A DNA stretch of 64,000 nucleotides from Ewingella americana (GCF_006438725.1 NZ_RCZD01000001.1:1-64000); one strand, 5' to 3'. Positions 53,052 through 62,390 are shown, counted from the stretch's first letter. Notes: generated by a model not told the origin, from the sequence alone. A program made the numbers and translations.

Positions 53052-53898
53052 GTCGTGGGTCCATTTTGTCACGCAGGCCATCGCCCAGCAGGTTGAAAGC
53101 CAGACTGGCGAATAAAATTGCGCCGCCCGGTGCGGCAGCCACCCACCACTGGTCGAAAATCACTTTACTGCCTTCGGCGACCATCGAACCCCATTCAGCG
53201 GTCGGTGGCTGAATGCCCATGCCGAGGAAGCCAAGACCGGCCGAAGCCAGAATAATCCCGCCGAGGCTGAGTGCGGCGCGCACCACGGCGCTCGGCAGGC
53301 ACAATGGCAGAATATGGCCGAACATCAGCCGCAGCCCGCCGATGCCCTGCATACGGGCCGCAGCCAGATAATCACTGCGGCGCAGGGCCAGCGTCTCCGC
53401 CCTCGCCTGACGGGCAAATGGCGGCCAACTGGTAAAGGCCAGCGCCAGCGCGCCGTTCATCAGACCGGGACCGAGGATCGCCACCAGTGCCAGCGCGATC
53501 ACCAGACTGGGCAACGACAGCACGATGTCGGTCACGCGCATGATAATGCGTTCGTACCAGCCACCAATATATCCGGCGCTGATGCCCACCAGCAGACCAA
53601 CAGGAATGGTCAGCACCAGAATCAGTGACACCAGCAGCAGCGTGGGCCGCGCGCCGTAAATCACGCGCGACAGCAGGTCACGGCCAAAACCGTCGGTACC
53701 CAGCCAATGCTCTGAGGAAGGCGGCAGCAAGCGAAACTCAATGTGCTGAATGTTGGGGGCGAACGGCGCCAGCCAGGGTGCCAGCAGCGCACAGACAATC
53801 AGGATAATGACCAGCACCGTACCAATCGACAGCGTGGTAATACGCCAGGCGGGATTTGCGGCGACCTGCGTTGGCGGGTCAGGAATAAGTTGAGTCAT
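53041..53898 (-). CDS. Dipeptide ABC transporter permease, DppC type
   Basis: 285 residues: an N-terminal span, HWLGTDGFGRDLLSRVIYGARPTLLLV as in DppC/OppC, and the coupling loop DYLAAARMQGIGGLRLMFGHILPLCL. Six spans. It is 13 bp after the DppB-type gene and overlaps the DppD-type gene. Confidence 0.93.
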   Translation of the reverse strand: MTQLIPDPPTQVAANPAWRITTLSIGTVLVIILIVCALLAPWLAPFAPNIQHIEFRLLPPSSEHWLGTDGFGRDLLSRVIYGARPTLLLVSLILVLTIPVGLLVGISAGYIGGWYERIIMRVTDIVLSLPSLVIALALVAILGPGLMNGALALAFTSWPPFARQARAETLALRRSDYLAAARMQGIGGLRLMFGHILPLCLPSAVVRAALSLGGIILASAGLGFLGMGIQPPTAEWGSMVAEGSKVIFDQWWVAAAPGGAILFASLAFNLLGDGLRDKMDPRHGK

Positions 53899-53911
53899 AT
53901 TAGGGGGCCAG

Positions 53912-54964
53912 TTATCGGGTTCGCGGATCGAGCAGATACGTCAGGGCATCAGCCAGTGCGTTCAGCAGCACAAAACAGGTGCCGATCAACAGGGTCGCGC
54001 CAAGGATGGCTGGGGTGTCCGCCGCAAACAGCGCGGTGGTCAGATAACGCCCGACGCCGGGCCAGGCAAAGACGGTTTCCGTCAGCACCGCGCCTTCCAG
54101 CAGGCTGGCGTAGGAGAGCGTCAGCACGGTGATAAGCGTGCCGAGCACATTCGGAAAGACGTGGCGTAGCAGTACACGTGCGCGCCCTGCGCCTTTTGAA
54201 CGGGCCAGAATCACATACTCTTTGTTCATTTCGCCGAGCATGGAGGCACGCAGCAGACGGGTGATCCCCGCCATCGACAGCAGCGCCAGCACAGTCACCG
54301 GCAGCCACAGATGGCTGATGGCGTTAAAGAACATATCGCGATCGCCCGACAGCCAGGTGTCGATCAGCACAAAACCGGTTTTCGGCTCCATGCTGTAGAG
54401 ATACACATCATCCAGCCGCCCCGGCCCACCGGCCCAGTGCAGCACAGCGTAAAACAGCAACAGCCCGAGCAGGCTGAGCCAGAAGATCGGTACCGAATAG
54501 CCCAACAGAGAGATCAGCCGCGCGGCGTTATCCAGCCAGCTTCCCGGTTTCCACACCGCCAGCAAGGCCAGTGAAATGCCAAAGAAAGCGCCGAGGATAA
54601 TCGCACAGGTCGCGAGCTCTACCGTCGCAGGAAAAGTCCGCGCCAGATCACTGGCTACCGGCTGCGCGGTGATGCGCGACATGCCCATATCACCCTGCGC
54701 CAGATGCTGAATATAGCGGCCAAACTGCACCGGCACAGATTCATCAAGGCCCAGATCGCGGCGAACCTGCGCATAGGTGGATTCGCTGGCGTGATCCCCG
54801 GCGATTTGCAACGTCGGGTCAATCGGGGCGAGGTGGGAAAGCGTAAAGGTAAAAGCCAGCAGGCCAAGTAGCGTGAGCGCCAGCGATAACACGCCGGTCA
54901 GCAAACGGCCAGACCAGCGCCAACCCTGCCGGACGAATCCGGCGGGTGTTGAACTGTCTGTCAT
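53912..54964 (-). CDS. Dipeptide ABC transporter permease, DppB type
   Basis: 350 residues, somewhat longer than usual through a hydrophilic N-terminal leader (MTDSSTPAGFVRQGWRWSGR) and a loop between spans (YSMEPKTGFVLIDTWLSGDRDMFF). The coupling loop EYVILARSKGAGRARVLLRHVFPN and the APIDPTLQIAG motif mark it as DppB. Its start shares one base with the stop of the binding-protein gene. Confidence 0.92.
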   Translation of the reverse strand: MTDSSTPAGFVRQGWRWSGRLLTGVLSLALTLLGLLAFTFTLSHLAPIDPTLQIAGDHASESTYAQVRRDLGLDESVPVQFGRYIQHLAQGDMGMSRITAQPVASDLARTFPATVELATCAIILGAFFGISLALLAVWKPGSWLDNAARLISLLGYSVPIFWLSLLGLLLFYAVLHWAGGPGRLDDVYLYSMEPKTGFVLIDTWLSGDRDMFFNAISHLWLPVTVLALLSMAGITRLLRASMLGEMNKEYVILARSKGAGRARVLLRHVFPNVLGTLITVLTLSYASLLEGAVLTETVFAWPGVGRYLTTALFAADTPAILGATLLIGTCFVLLNALADALTYLLDPRTR

Positions 54965-56532
54965 TACTTGGTGACCTTGCTGTAGAAGACCATGTCAGGG
55001 TTGATGCCCTGCACGTAGCCCTGAATATTATCACGCACAGCGATCAGGCTTTTGGCCTGCAGACCAATCACGAACGGCGAGTTCTTCTGCACTTCCAGCT
55101 GCAACTGGCGGTAATCTGCCACGCGCTTGGCCTGATCCGGTTCGGCAATCGCCGCCAGTGTCAGTTTGTTCAGCGCCGGAATCGACCAGTTGGCACGCCA
55201 TGCCAGCGTTTTGCTGCCATCTTCAGGGTTGAAAGCAAACGCTGAGGCGTTGGTGTTTGGGTCAAAGTAGTCAGGGCCCCATGAAGACATGTAAGCGTCG
55301 TACTCATGCGCTTTCACTTTGGTGGAGATCTGCTGGCTCAGGCCCGGATCCAGTTTCACCGTCACACCGCCCTGCGCAAAGCTGGCCTGCAGTGCCTGGG
55401 CGATATCCAGATACGGCGGCTGGTTGGCCGTGGAGAGGGTGAAGGTGACATTTTTCAAGCCGGCTTTGTCCAGAATGGCTTTGGCTTTGGCCGGATCGTA
55501 GGTGTACGGGGTGTCATTCAGGGCACCAAGGTAACCTTCCGGCAGGAACGCCTGATGGACCTGGAAGTTATCTTTCATCAGATCATGGGCGATTTTTTGG
55601 TAATCAAACAGGTAACGGGCAGCTTCCCAGAAGGCCGGGTTCCCCAACGCCGGAGAGGCTTTGGCGTTAAATTGCAGGAAATAGAGCGAGGCATAAGGGA
55701 CCGCCAGCGGCTTCACGCCTTTCTTACCTGCCAGTGCTGCCATCTGGTCTGCGCCGAGGTTACGTGCCATGTCGGCGTCGCCCTGCTCAATCAGCAGGCG
55801 GCGGGCAGCCGGGTCCGGTACGTTTTTAATCAGAATGGTTTTCAGCTTCGGCGCGCCTTCCGGCGAAGTCAGGTTGGCGTCAAGCACCAACACTTCATGT
55901 GGCACATAAGTGCGGATTTTATACGGACCGCTGCCCGCTGAGTGGCTGCTCAGCCAGTCGTGGCCGAGGTCATCACCCTTGGCATTCTCTTTTACCTGTT
56001 TGCTGTCGACGATGGATGACACCGGCGCAGAGAGCAGACTCAGCACGAACGACGGGCTGACATCGGCGGTCCAGCTGATTTTCACATGCTGGTCATCGAC
56101 TTTGGTCAGGAAGGTATCAACATTTTTGTCAGTCCAGCCCAGCTGCGTCAGGATGAATGACGGCTCGAGATTGAGTTTCACCACGCGGGACAGCGAGAAG
56201 ATAATGTCATCCGCCGTGAGCGGGTTACCACTGGCAAACACGGCTTTCGGATCCAGAGTGAATGTCAGGCTGCGGTTGTCAGCGGCGGCTTCCCAGGACT
56301 TCGCCAACGTCGGTTTAAGATCAATCGGGTTATTGGGATCAGACTGCACCAGTCGCTGGTAAATATTGTTAAACGCCTGCACGGTGGTCAGTTCAAAACC
56401 CTGCGCCGGGTCAAAGCTGGAGGTGTCATCAATGGATTGTGCGATAACCAGCGTATTTGCCGGTGTTGCAGCCTGAACGGTGAAACTGGCCGCGATAGCA
56501 GCAAAGAGAACGGACGGGATTAAGGCTTTCAC
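54964..56532 (-). CDS. Periplasmic peptide-binding protein (SBP_bac_5), first copy
   Basis: 522 residues with signal peptide MKALIPSVLFAAIAASFTVQA and family 5 motifs (LVIAQSIDDTSSFDPAQGFE, FTLDPKAVFASGNPLTADDIIFSLSR, VQKNSPFVIGLQAKSLIAV). First gene of the operon SBP-DppB-DppC-DppD-DppF. Its promoter region holds a tandem inverted repeat (56620-56650). A paralogue is encoded at 49094. Confidence 0.93.
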   Translation of the reverse strand: MKALIPSVLFAAIAASFTVQAATPANTLVIAQSIDDTSSFDPAQGFELTTVQAFNNIYQRLVQSDPNNPIDLKPTLAKSWEAAADNRSLTFTLDPKAVFASGNPLTADDIIFSLSRVVKLNLEPSFILTQLGWTDKNVDTFLTKVDDQHVKISWTADVSPSFVLSLLSAPVSSIVDSKQVKENAKGDDLGHDWLSSHSAGSGPYKIRTYVPHEVLVLDANLTSPEGAPKLKTILIKNVPDPAARRLLIEQGDADMARNLGADQMAALAGKKGVKPLAVPYASLYFLQFNAKASPALGNPAFWEAARYLFDYQKIAHDLMKDNFQVHQAFLPEGYLGALNDTPYTYDPAKAKAILDKAGLKNVTFTLSTANQPPYLDIAQALQASFAQGGVTVKLDPGLSQQISTKVKAHEYDAYMSSWGPDYFDPNTNASAFAFNPEDGSKTLAWRANWSIPALNKLTLAAIAEPDQAKRVADYRQLQLEVQKNSPFVIGLQAKSLIAVRDNIQGYVQGINPDMVFYSKVTK

Positions 56533-56619
56533 AGTGAGTGACTCTCCAAAATAGCGAAATTGCTAATGATTTCACGAGTGTAAGTGAGTCTTGAACCGAC
56601 AATAAAGTCGTTTAATGAC

Positions 56620-56650
56620 TAACGTTATGCGCATTTTGCATAACGTTATG
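56620..56650. promoter_or_regulatory. Paired TAACGTTATG sites upstream of the peptide ABC operon
   Basis: TAACGTTATGC (56620-56630) and GCATAACGTTA (56638-56648) are perfect inverted arms with a 7-base spacer. TAACGTTATG also repeats directly at 56641-56650, 21 bp apart (two helical turns). The arrangement, 88-118 bp before the binding-protein start, suits a dimeric regulator. Confidence 0.5.
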
Positions 56651-56829
56651 AAACGGGTTATTAACAGGCTCGTTTCAAATATTGCGACAAATAGCACCAT
56701 CAGCAGGTTTCCCTGCCGATGGCTGAACATTCGTGTGATTTCACCAAAAATTTAGCTTTAGGTGGGATGGGTATGATGGAGTGATGCAGGGAATCGCTGG
56801 GCGGAAAATACACCGGGGAAATAAAAAAA

Positions 56830-57522
56830 TTATCCCAGCCCGGGAATGCCCTCGCCCGGCGATACCGCCAGCAGTATTCGTACCTGATTCACCAGTTCAC
56901 TCATGCAGTCATCACGCATGCCGTAATTAGCCAGCTCTTTTTCCAGTGCGAACAGATATTGGGCGTTAGTGCCCAGCGGACCACTGGCTTTAGCGATCAG
57001 CGGCGCAATCACCTGATAGGAGGTATCGGCTTCAAACAATGGGTGGCCGGGATCCATGATAAACACCAGTGCGGTGACCGTACGGCCATCGTCGAGATCC
57101 AGTTCGCACCAGGTCGGGCGGTAGCAACCGGTCAGCATTTCACGCTTCCACAGTAACTCCAGCTCATCGCGCAGTTTTTCCTCCGGCAGACGGAAAGCCA
57201 GCCCGGTGGTGCGGCCGCCATTTTTCAGCGCCAACATACGCCCGGGTTGAGCGTGCGTACCTCGCCCGGCGGTCAGACGTAAACAGAATGCGCGGTGATA
57301 ACCGTTAAGCGTCGCCGGGCGCGCCTCTTCTGAGTCGAACACCGGGTTCCACATTAGTGAGCCGTAGCCGAAAATCCACACCGGGCTGTTGTCCGGGCGC
57401 CGCGCAAGAGTACAGTCCAGCGAAGCGCAGCGTTGTTCGGAGGTCAATAACATCGATTCATCGATGCTGCCGAATGCTGTTTTGCAATCTGCATTACGCA
57501 GAAAATCTCGGGTTAACATCAT
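56830..57522 (-). CDS. chaC: Glutathione-specific gamma-glutamylcyclotransferase
   Basis: 230 residues closely matching E. coli ChaC: TRDFLRNADCKTAFGSIDES at the start, the substrate-binding PVWIFGYGSLMWNP, FCLRLTAGRGTHAQPGRMLAL, and the catalytic Glu in FRLPEEKL. ChaC splits glutathione into 5-oxoproline and Cys-Gly in the cytosol. GGAGGG precedes tandem ATGs at 57522. In E. coli chaC lies in chaABC near narL; here chaA is divergent and chaB was not found. Confidence 0.95.
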   Translation of the reverse strand: MMLTRDFLRNADCKTAFGSIDESMLLTSEQRCASLDCTLARRPDNSPVWIFGYGSLMWNPVFDSEEARPATLNGYHRAFCLRLTAGRGTHAQPGRMLALKNGGRTTGLAFRLPEEKLRDELELLWKREMLTGCYRPTWCELDLDDGRTVTALVFIMDPGHPLFEADTSYQVIAPLIAKASGPLGTNAQYLFALEKELANYGMRDDCMSELVNQVRILLAVSPGEGIPGLG

Positions 57523-58301
57523 TCATACCCTCCGTAATAAACACGACTCAGATAACTAGCCATACTGTCACGCTGTTTCTCCCGCTGATTATATTGATCT
57601 GCCCTTACCTGATGAAAAAGGGGTAGGCGTAAATATCAGAATTTCTTTATCTTACTAATAGCTCAAACCTTATGCGTTTCTGCGTCATCAATCAAGATTG
57701 ATAATGATCACAAAACGAAAATTAAATGAACATTTAATGAACATTGATAAAAAGTTGGCCAGCCGACGTTAAAACCCTCACCCGGAGAGATTCCTGGCGC
57801 CAGGTCTGACACAGAATATCGTCCAGCTGCTACGCTCAATGGGGTTATTGGTCTTTGTCCGATAAGGCAGATTGTTATTAAAAAGTTAAAGAAACTTCAG
57901 GCTGTGTAAAGCCAGGTAAACCCCAGCATTAAATCTTGTGAAAAATGTGGATATAACGCCACTTATGAATAAACAACACCATAGGGTTATAAGACGGCAT
58001 TAAGTCAGTAAGAAACTGTTTTACATTGATTTTAAAGTTAAGTTAAACAAATAATAGCGGCAGAATAAGCGCAGTAAATCAAATTGTGATGCCTAAAATT
58101 GACCGTTAATTATTTTTTTGTATCCAGCATTGGTTTTTTCTGTTAATTGAGTGCTTTTTCTACTATAGTTAATACGTTAACTCGTTAGACGCTAACGGGT
58201 TTTTATACTGGCAGCTCTGCTCGACTGACAAGGTTTAAGGCTGCCGTTTCGTGAAGCCGGTTCATCCGGTGAAGCGTGTGTTTATAAGGAGAATACTCAT
58301 C
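57523..58301. promoter_or_regulatory. Divergent chaC-chaA region
   Basis: About 780 bp, AT-rich, with no credible gene. Visible elements: a direct repeat TGTTCA-N5-TGTTCA on the minus strand (57743-57727), similar in layout to PhoP or other OmpR-family boxes; a palindrome CCTGGCGCCAGG at 57793-57804; a possible -10 TATAGT at 58164-58169; and a hairpin with a T run at 58181-58204 in the chaA leader. Confidence 0.45.
58181..58204 (+). terminator. Terminator-like hairpin in the chaA leader
   Basis: CGTTAG-ACG-CTAACG, extended by a T-G and a C-G pair, is followed by TTTTT. It lies 98 bp before the chaA ATG and just after a possible promoter, so it may act as an attenuator, or end a short transcript. 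Confidence 0.5.
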
Positions 58302-59402
58302 ATGGTGTCATCTCAGGAGCATCCGAAGCACAAATCCCGTCATCAGGAATATACGTTGGTTTTCCCCATCGCCGCATTATTGGTGCTGGTCTTCTTCAGT
58401 AACAGCAGCGACTTCCTCACCGTTGTTGGTATCAATTTAATTGCGTTGGTCGGTATTCTCGCCAGCGCATTCAGCGTCGTGCGCCATGCCGACGTGTTAG
58501 CCCACCGTCTGGGTGAGCCTTATGGTTCCCTGATCCTCAGCCTGTCAGTGGTGATTCTCGAAGTCAGCCTGATATCCGCCCTGATGGCCACCGGCGACGC
58601 TGCCCCGGCCCTGATGCGCGATACGCTGTTCTCGATCATTATGATTGTGACCGCCGGTCTGGTCGGCTTCTCGCTGCTGCTTGGCGGACGTAAATTCGCG
58701 ACCCAGTATGTGAACCTCGGCGGCATCAAACAGTATCTGATGGCGATTTTCCCGCTGGCGATCATCGTGCTGGTGTTACCTGCGGCACTGCCGGAAGGGA
58801 ATTTCTCCACCGGCCAGGCATTGTTTGTCGCGGCAATTTCAGCGGCGATGTACGGCGTATTTTTGCTGATCCAAACCAAAACCCACCAGAGCCTGTTTAT
58901 TTACGAGCATGAAGATGAAGGCGAAGAAGATGGCCACGGAAAGCCCTCTTCGAAAAGCAACCTGACGCACACGCTGTGGCTTATTGTGCATCTGGTGTTG
59001 GTTATCGCGGTCACCAAATTTAATGCGAACCCGCTGGAAGCACTGCTGACTGAGCTGAACGCTCCGGCACAGTTCACCGGTTTTCTGGTGGCATTACTGA
59101 TCCTCTCCCCTGAAGGCCTGGGTGCGTTGAAGGCAGTAATGAAAAACCAGGTACAACGCGCCATGAATCTGTTCTTCGGTTCGGTGCTGGCGACCATTTC
59201 ACTGACTGTTCCAGCGGTGACAATCATCGCCACACTGACGGGTCAGGAGCTTATCTTCAGCCTGGCACCGGCCAATATTGTGGTGATGCTGGCGGTGCTG
59301 ATTTTGTGTCAAATCTCCTTCTCGACCGGGCGTACTAATGTATTAAATGGTACGGCTCACCTTGCGCTGTTCTGCGCCTATATGATGATTATCATGCTGT
59401 AA
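58302..59402 (+). CDS. chaA: Sodium-potassium/proton antiporter
   Basis: 366 residues, the same length as E. coli ChaA, with eleven or so spans of the cation/Ca exchanger fold. FSVVRHADVLAHRLGEPYGSLILSLSVVILEVSLISALMATGDAAP and LLILSPEGLGALKAV carry the two alpha-repeat acidic residues; the acidic cytoplasmic loop EHEDEGEEDGHGK is present. It exports Na+, K+ or Ca2+ at alkaline pH. AAGGAGA lies 9 bases before ATG 58302; the frame is open from 58251. Confidence 0.96.
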   Translation: MVSSQEHPKHKSRHQEYTLVFPIAALLVLVFFSNSSDFLTVVGINLIALVGILASAFSVVRHADVLAHRLGEPYGSLILSLSVVILEVSLISALMATGDAAPALMRDTLFSIIMIVTAGLVGFSLLLGGRKFATQYVNLGGIKQYLMAIFPLAIIVLVLPAALPEGNFSTGQALFVAAISAAMYGVFLLIQTKTHQSLFIYEHEDEGEEDGHGKPSSKSNLTHTLWLIVHLVLVIAVTKFNANPLEALLTELNAPAQFTGFLVALLILSPEGLGALKAVMKNQVQRAMNLFFGSVLATISLTVPAVTIIATLTGQELIFSLAPANIVVMLAVLILCQISFSTGRTNVLNGTAHLALFCAYMMIIML

Positions 59403-59424
59403 ATGCGTTCTGTGACAAAATAAG

Positions 59425-59453
59425 AGGCCGCCTGAATTAGGCGGCCTTTCGTT
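59425..59453 (+). terminator. Rho-independent terminator of chaA
   Basis: AGGCCGCC-TGAATTA-GGCGGCCT followed by TT; it also lies just after the convergent phoH stop, so it may serve both. Confidence 0.85.
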
Positions 59454-59474
59454 TATTGAAGATGATGTCAGGAA

Positions 59475-60263
59475 TTAAGAGTAAGCGTGTAAGGCGCGTT
59501 TACACAGCTCAGAACGCACGCAGTCCTCTTTACCAAATTCTATGATGCCAACCATCTCGTCTTCTTCGAAGCGGGACATCGCATCGCTGAGACCCGATAC
59601 TACCCCACGCGGTAAATCACATTGGGTAATATCACCATTAACAATCACCGTCACATTTTCACCCAGACGGGTCAGGAACATTTTCATCTGGCTGGCGGTA
59701 ACGTTCTGGGCTTCATCCAGAATAACCACCGCATTTTCGAAAGTGCGCCCGCGCATATACGCAAAAGGAGCAATTTCAACTTTGCCTATTTCCGGCCGTA
59801 AACAATATTGCATGAATGATGAACCCAGACGACGGACTAAAATGTCGTATACCGGACGGAAATAAGGGGCAAATTTCTCAGATATATCACCGGGCAGGAA
59901 ACCGAGATCTTCATCAGCTTGCAATACCGGGCGAGTGACAATAATTCTCTCTATTTCTTTATGGATTAATGCCTCTGCAGCTTTCGCTGCGCTGATAAAT
60001 GTTTTGCCACAGCCTGCTTCGCCGGTAGCAAAAATTAACTGCTTATTCTCTATGGCTGATAAGTAATGACCTTGAGCTTCATTTCGAGCCTGGATTGTTG
60101 ACGAGTCGCGAGTATCGCGCGCCATACCAATCGATTCAACACCGCCCATTTGTATTAAAGAGGTCACAGATTCTTCCTCACGTTGGCGATGACTGCGTGA
60201 ATTGCTACGAATAACACGTTTCGCTTCACGACGAGCTTTGATCACTTCTTTCTGTCTTCCCAT
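59475..60263 (-). CDS. phoH: PhoH-family ATPase
   Basis: 262 residues very similar to E. coli PhoH: basic N-terminal MGRQKEVIKARREAKRVIRSNSRSHRQREEESVTSL, Walker A GEAGCGKTFIS, FLPGDISEKFAPYFRPVYD, Walker B VILDEAQN. The cytosolic ATPase is induced by phosphate starvation in E. coli; its RNA-linked role is not settled. It lies beside efeB as in E. coli. No clear Pho box was found upstream. Confidence 0.94.
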   Translation of the reverse strand: MGRQKEVIKARREAKRVIRSNSRSHRQREEESVTSLIQMGGVESIGMARDTRDSSTIQARNEAQGHYLSAIENKQLIFATGEAGCGKTFISAAKAAEALIHKEIERIIVTRPVLQADEDLGFLPGDISEKFAPYFRPVYDILVRRLGSSFMQYCLRPEIGKVEIAPFAYMRGRTFENAVVILDEAQNVTASQMKMFLTRLGENVTVIVNGDITQCDLPRGVVSGLSDAMSRFEEDEMVGIIEFGKEDCVRSELCKRALHAYS

Positions 60264-60893
60264 AGTGGCACCTTACAGTTTGATTCACTTAACACTAAGG
60301 CAGTTGCCCGCACGGTTATGTTTCACTAACAAATGAGGTTTTGGTCTCCTTTTAGACCAAGTGAAGCCAATGAATAACGTGAAGAGGAAAATAAGACAAA
60401 CAGATTAAATAATAATCGCTCATTTATTTTCTTTAGACACTTTGTCTGTTCACGAGGAGGCATTGCCATTAACGACAAACCGCTGACCCATGCAGTATTC
60501 AATCCAGTCTTTATTCCAGCCAAATAGCCAGTTGATTTCAGTTTTAGAGTGGGGTCAGTTAAAGAACGAAGGTGCTGTGGTGTGAGTGAAAAAAATCGGG
60601 ATGGAGATAAAGCAGAAGAAGGTGTGCTGGTAAATATCAGAGAGTCGACGTTTTGGCCCTCGTTGGCGTTTATGCGACAACAACGAGCGGTGTGGTTAAA
60701 AAGAGTATTTTTATATCCGCGCCCAAAACTGGACTTTCCCATTCGCGATCCCCGCTGTGATATTTACGGCTATTGACCGTACACCGAGTAAACTTTTTAG
60801 TTTGGTTTGGTGCTAAACATTAAGCACTCACTAAAAAGTACCGCCTGATAATGTCAGTATAGTGACAGCTGACACCTTTGCTATAAAAATTCG

Positions 60894-60964
60894 TTACCAA
60901 CTTCTTACTGAAATGTAAAAAAGTTTGAGCAAAAGGTCAACAGGATCTTTAACGATCCTTTTTT
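60894..60964 (+). ncRNA. Possible small RNA with its own promoter and terminator
   Basis: An extended -10 TGCTATAAA (60879-60887) precedes a stretch of about 70 bases that ends in AGGATC-TTTAAC-GATCCT followed by T6 (60942-60964), a fair Rho-independent terminator. The body is AT-rich and single-stranded-looking with an A-rich patch (TGTAAAAAAG), as in Hfq-dependent RNAs. No known sRNA was recognised, and the -35 is unclear. Confidence 0.3.
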
Positions 60965-61033
60965 GGGATCCTGTTTCTCCCTGTATTCAATGGGGAGCAG
61001 GAGTATTAACAGGAAGGGAATTCGGTAAACCTT

Positions 61034-61064
61034 GACGCCTTCCGTTTTCAAAACCAAAGGCGTC
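61034..61064 (-). terminator. Hairpin after efeB
   Basis: GACGCCTT (61034-61041) and AAGGCGTC (61057-61064) flank a 15-base loop, 6 bp beyond the efeB stop. The T tail is weak. Confidence 0.5.
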
Positions 61065-61070
61065 TGACCG

Positions 61071-62390
61071 TCAGGCCTCAATCAACGACTGCCCCAGATA
61101 GTGGCTGTCATCTTTCACACCCGGCAGCGTGAAGAAGAAACCGCCGCCGACCGGGCGGATATACTCTTCCAGCGGTTCGCCGTTGAGGCGTTTCTGCACA
61201 CTCAGAAATCCTTTTTCCAGATCATGCTGGAAGCAAACAAACAGCAGGCCCATTTCCAGTTGGCCTGAGTTAGTCACACCGAGGGAATAACTGTAGCCAC
61301 GGCGCAGCATCAGGTTATCGTCGGTGGCTTTAGTCCGCGGATTAGCCAGACGGATATGTGCGTCGAGCGGGATCACTTTACCTTCAGGATCTTTGCTGTA
61401 ATCCGGCACGTCGTGCTCTTTCTCCATGCCGAGTGGCGCCCCGGTGTGCTTGTGACGGCCAAAGATGGTCTGCTGCTCCTGCAACGGCGTACGGTCCCAG
61501 AATTCGACGTGGAAAGGAATAATGCGCATCGCCTGATAGCTGCCGCCCACCGCCCAGGCCGGTTCACCCTGCTCCGGCGTCACCCAGATGGCTTTATCCA
61601 TCAGCGGCGCATCTTGGGTATCGGGGTTGGCGGTGCCGTCTTTAAAGCCTAACAAGTTGATTGGCGTTTCTTTACCCTGGCTGCGTGCTGCGTGGGAAGA
61701 AATAAACCCGTCGCGACGCCAGCGCACGCTGAGCAAGTCCGGCGTGTACTTGATGATATCCCGCAGCGCGTGTACCACGGTGTCGCTGTTGTTGGCGCAA
61801 ATCTGCAGCAGCAGGTCACCGTGACACAGCCTGGCGTCCAGCGAATCATTGGGGAAGCGCGCCATGCGTTGCAGTTTCAGCGGTTTGTGTGCCGCCAGCC
61901 CAAAACGCTCGTCAAACAGCGAATCTCCGGCCGACAGCGTCATGGTCAGGTTATCCGGGTAAATTTCCGGGCCCATCACGCCGGAATCCATCGGCGGGAA
62001 TTTGGGGTCCACTTCCGGTGCCGTACCGCCGGTGGTCAGGAATGCGAAACGCGCGGTCAGCAGGCGGAACAGACGTTCGAGATCGGCTTTGCTGGTGGCG
62101 AGAACATCAAAGGAGATCAGCATCATCGAAGCCTGCTGCGGCGTCAGGATCCCGGCCTGATGTTCGCCGTGGAAAGGCTGTTTGCTCCAGCGTTCGTCCG
62201 GTGACACGGTCCCCGGCGCATAGCCCGGCTTGGAACCGGTAGTTTTCGACGGTTGTGAGTTTTCCATTCCGGCAGCGACAGCGCCGCCCAGGGCAAACGC
62301 ACCGCCCAGTAAACCGACGCCTTTCAGTAAGCGGCGGCGTGAAGAAGAGATGTCCTGTGAACCGGACTTATTGTCGTTATTGTCACTCAT
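61071..62390 (-). CDS. efeB: Deferrochelatase/peroxidase (DyP type)
   Basis: 439 residues with a Tat signal ([25 protein letters not shown]). The DyP motif GFKDGT holds the distal Asp; the proximal heme region is around [15 protein letters not shown] (the expected His is in DAHIRL). A periplasmic heme peroxidase that helps ferrous iron uptake by EfeUO and may release iron from heme. Third gene of efeUOB, 80 bp after efeO. Confidence 0.95.
   Translation of the reverse strand: MSDNNDNKSGSQDISSSRRRLLKGVGLLGGAFALGGAVAAGMENSQPSKTTGSKPGYAPGTVSPDERWSKQPFHGEHQAGILTPQQASMMLISFDVLATSKADLERLFRLLTARFAFLTTGGTAPEVDPKFPPMDSGVMGPEIYPDNLTMTLSAGDSLFDERFGLAAHKPLKLQRMARFPNDSLDARLCHGDLLLQICANNSDTVVHALRDIIKYTPDLLSVRWRRDGFISSHAARSQGKETPINLLGFKDGTANPDTQDAPLMDKAIWVTPEQGEPAWAVGGSYQAMRIIPFHVEFWDRTPLQEQQTIFGRHKHTGAPLGMEKEHDVPDYSKDPEGKVIPLDAHIRLANPRTKATDDNLMLRRGYSYSLGVTNSGQLEMGLLFVCFQHDLEKGFLSVQKRLNGEPLEEYIRPVGGGFFFTLPGVKDDSHYLGQSLIEA

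Larger units (their letters stand above)
60264..61070. other. Gene-poor region between phoH and efeB
   Basis: About 800 bp. Open frames on both strands at 60326-60776 have no ribosome site or recognisable family and are probably not genes. AAACTTTTTAGTTT and ACTAAAAAGT near 60796-60841 form inverted repeats. A possible short transcript is seen at 60861-60964. A hairpin GACGCCTT/AAGGCGTC at 61034-61064 probably ends the efe operon. Confidence 0.4.

Noticed and set aside
57781..57870. Short stop-to-stop stretch (LAPGLTQNIVQLLRSMG...) as a gene remnant
   Set aside because: Only about 30 codons with no recognisable family; too short to claim a pseudogene.
60326..60776. Opposed open frames of 138 (minus) and 75 (plus) codons between phoH and efeB
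   Set aside because: Neither has a convincing ribosome site, family match or protein-like composition; they shadow each other in a region that otherwise looks non-coding.
60860..60880. Pho box for phoH from TGACAG/TGACAC motifs
   Set aside because: The TGTCA units are 7 bp apart, not 11, and are about 600 bp from the phoH start.
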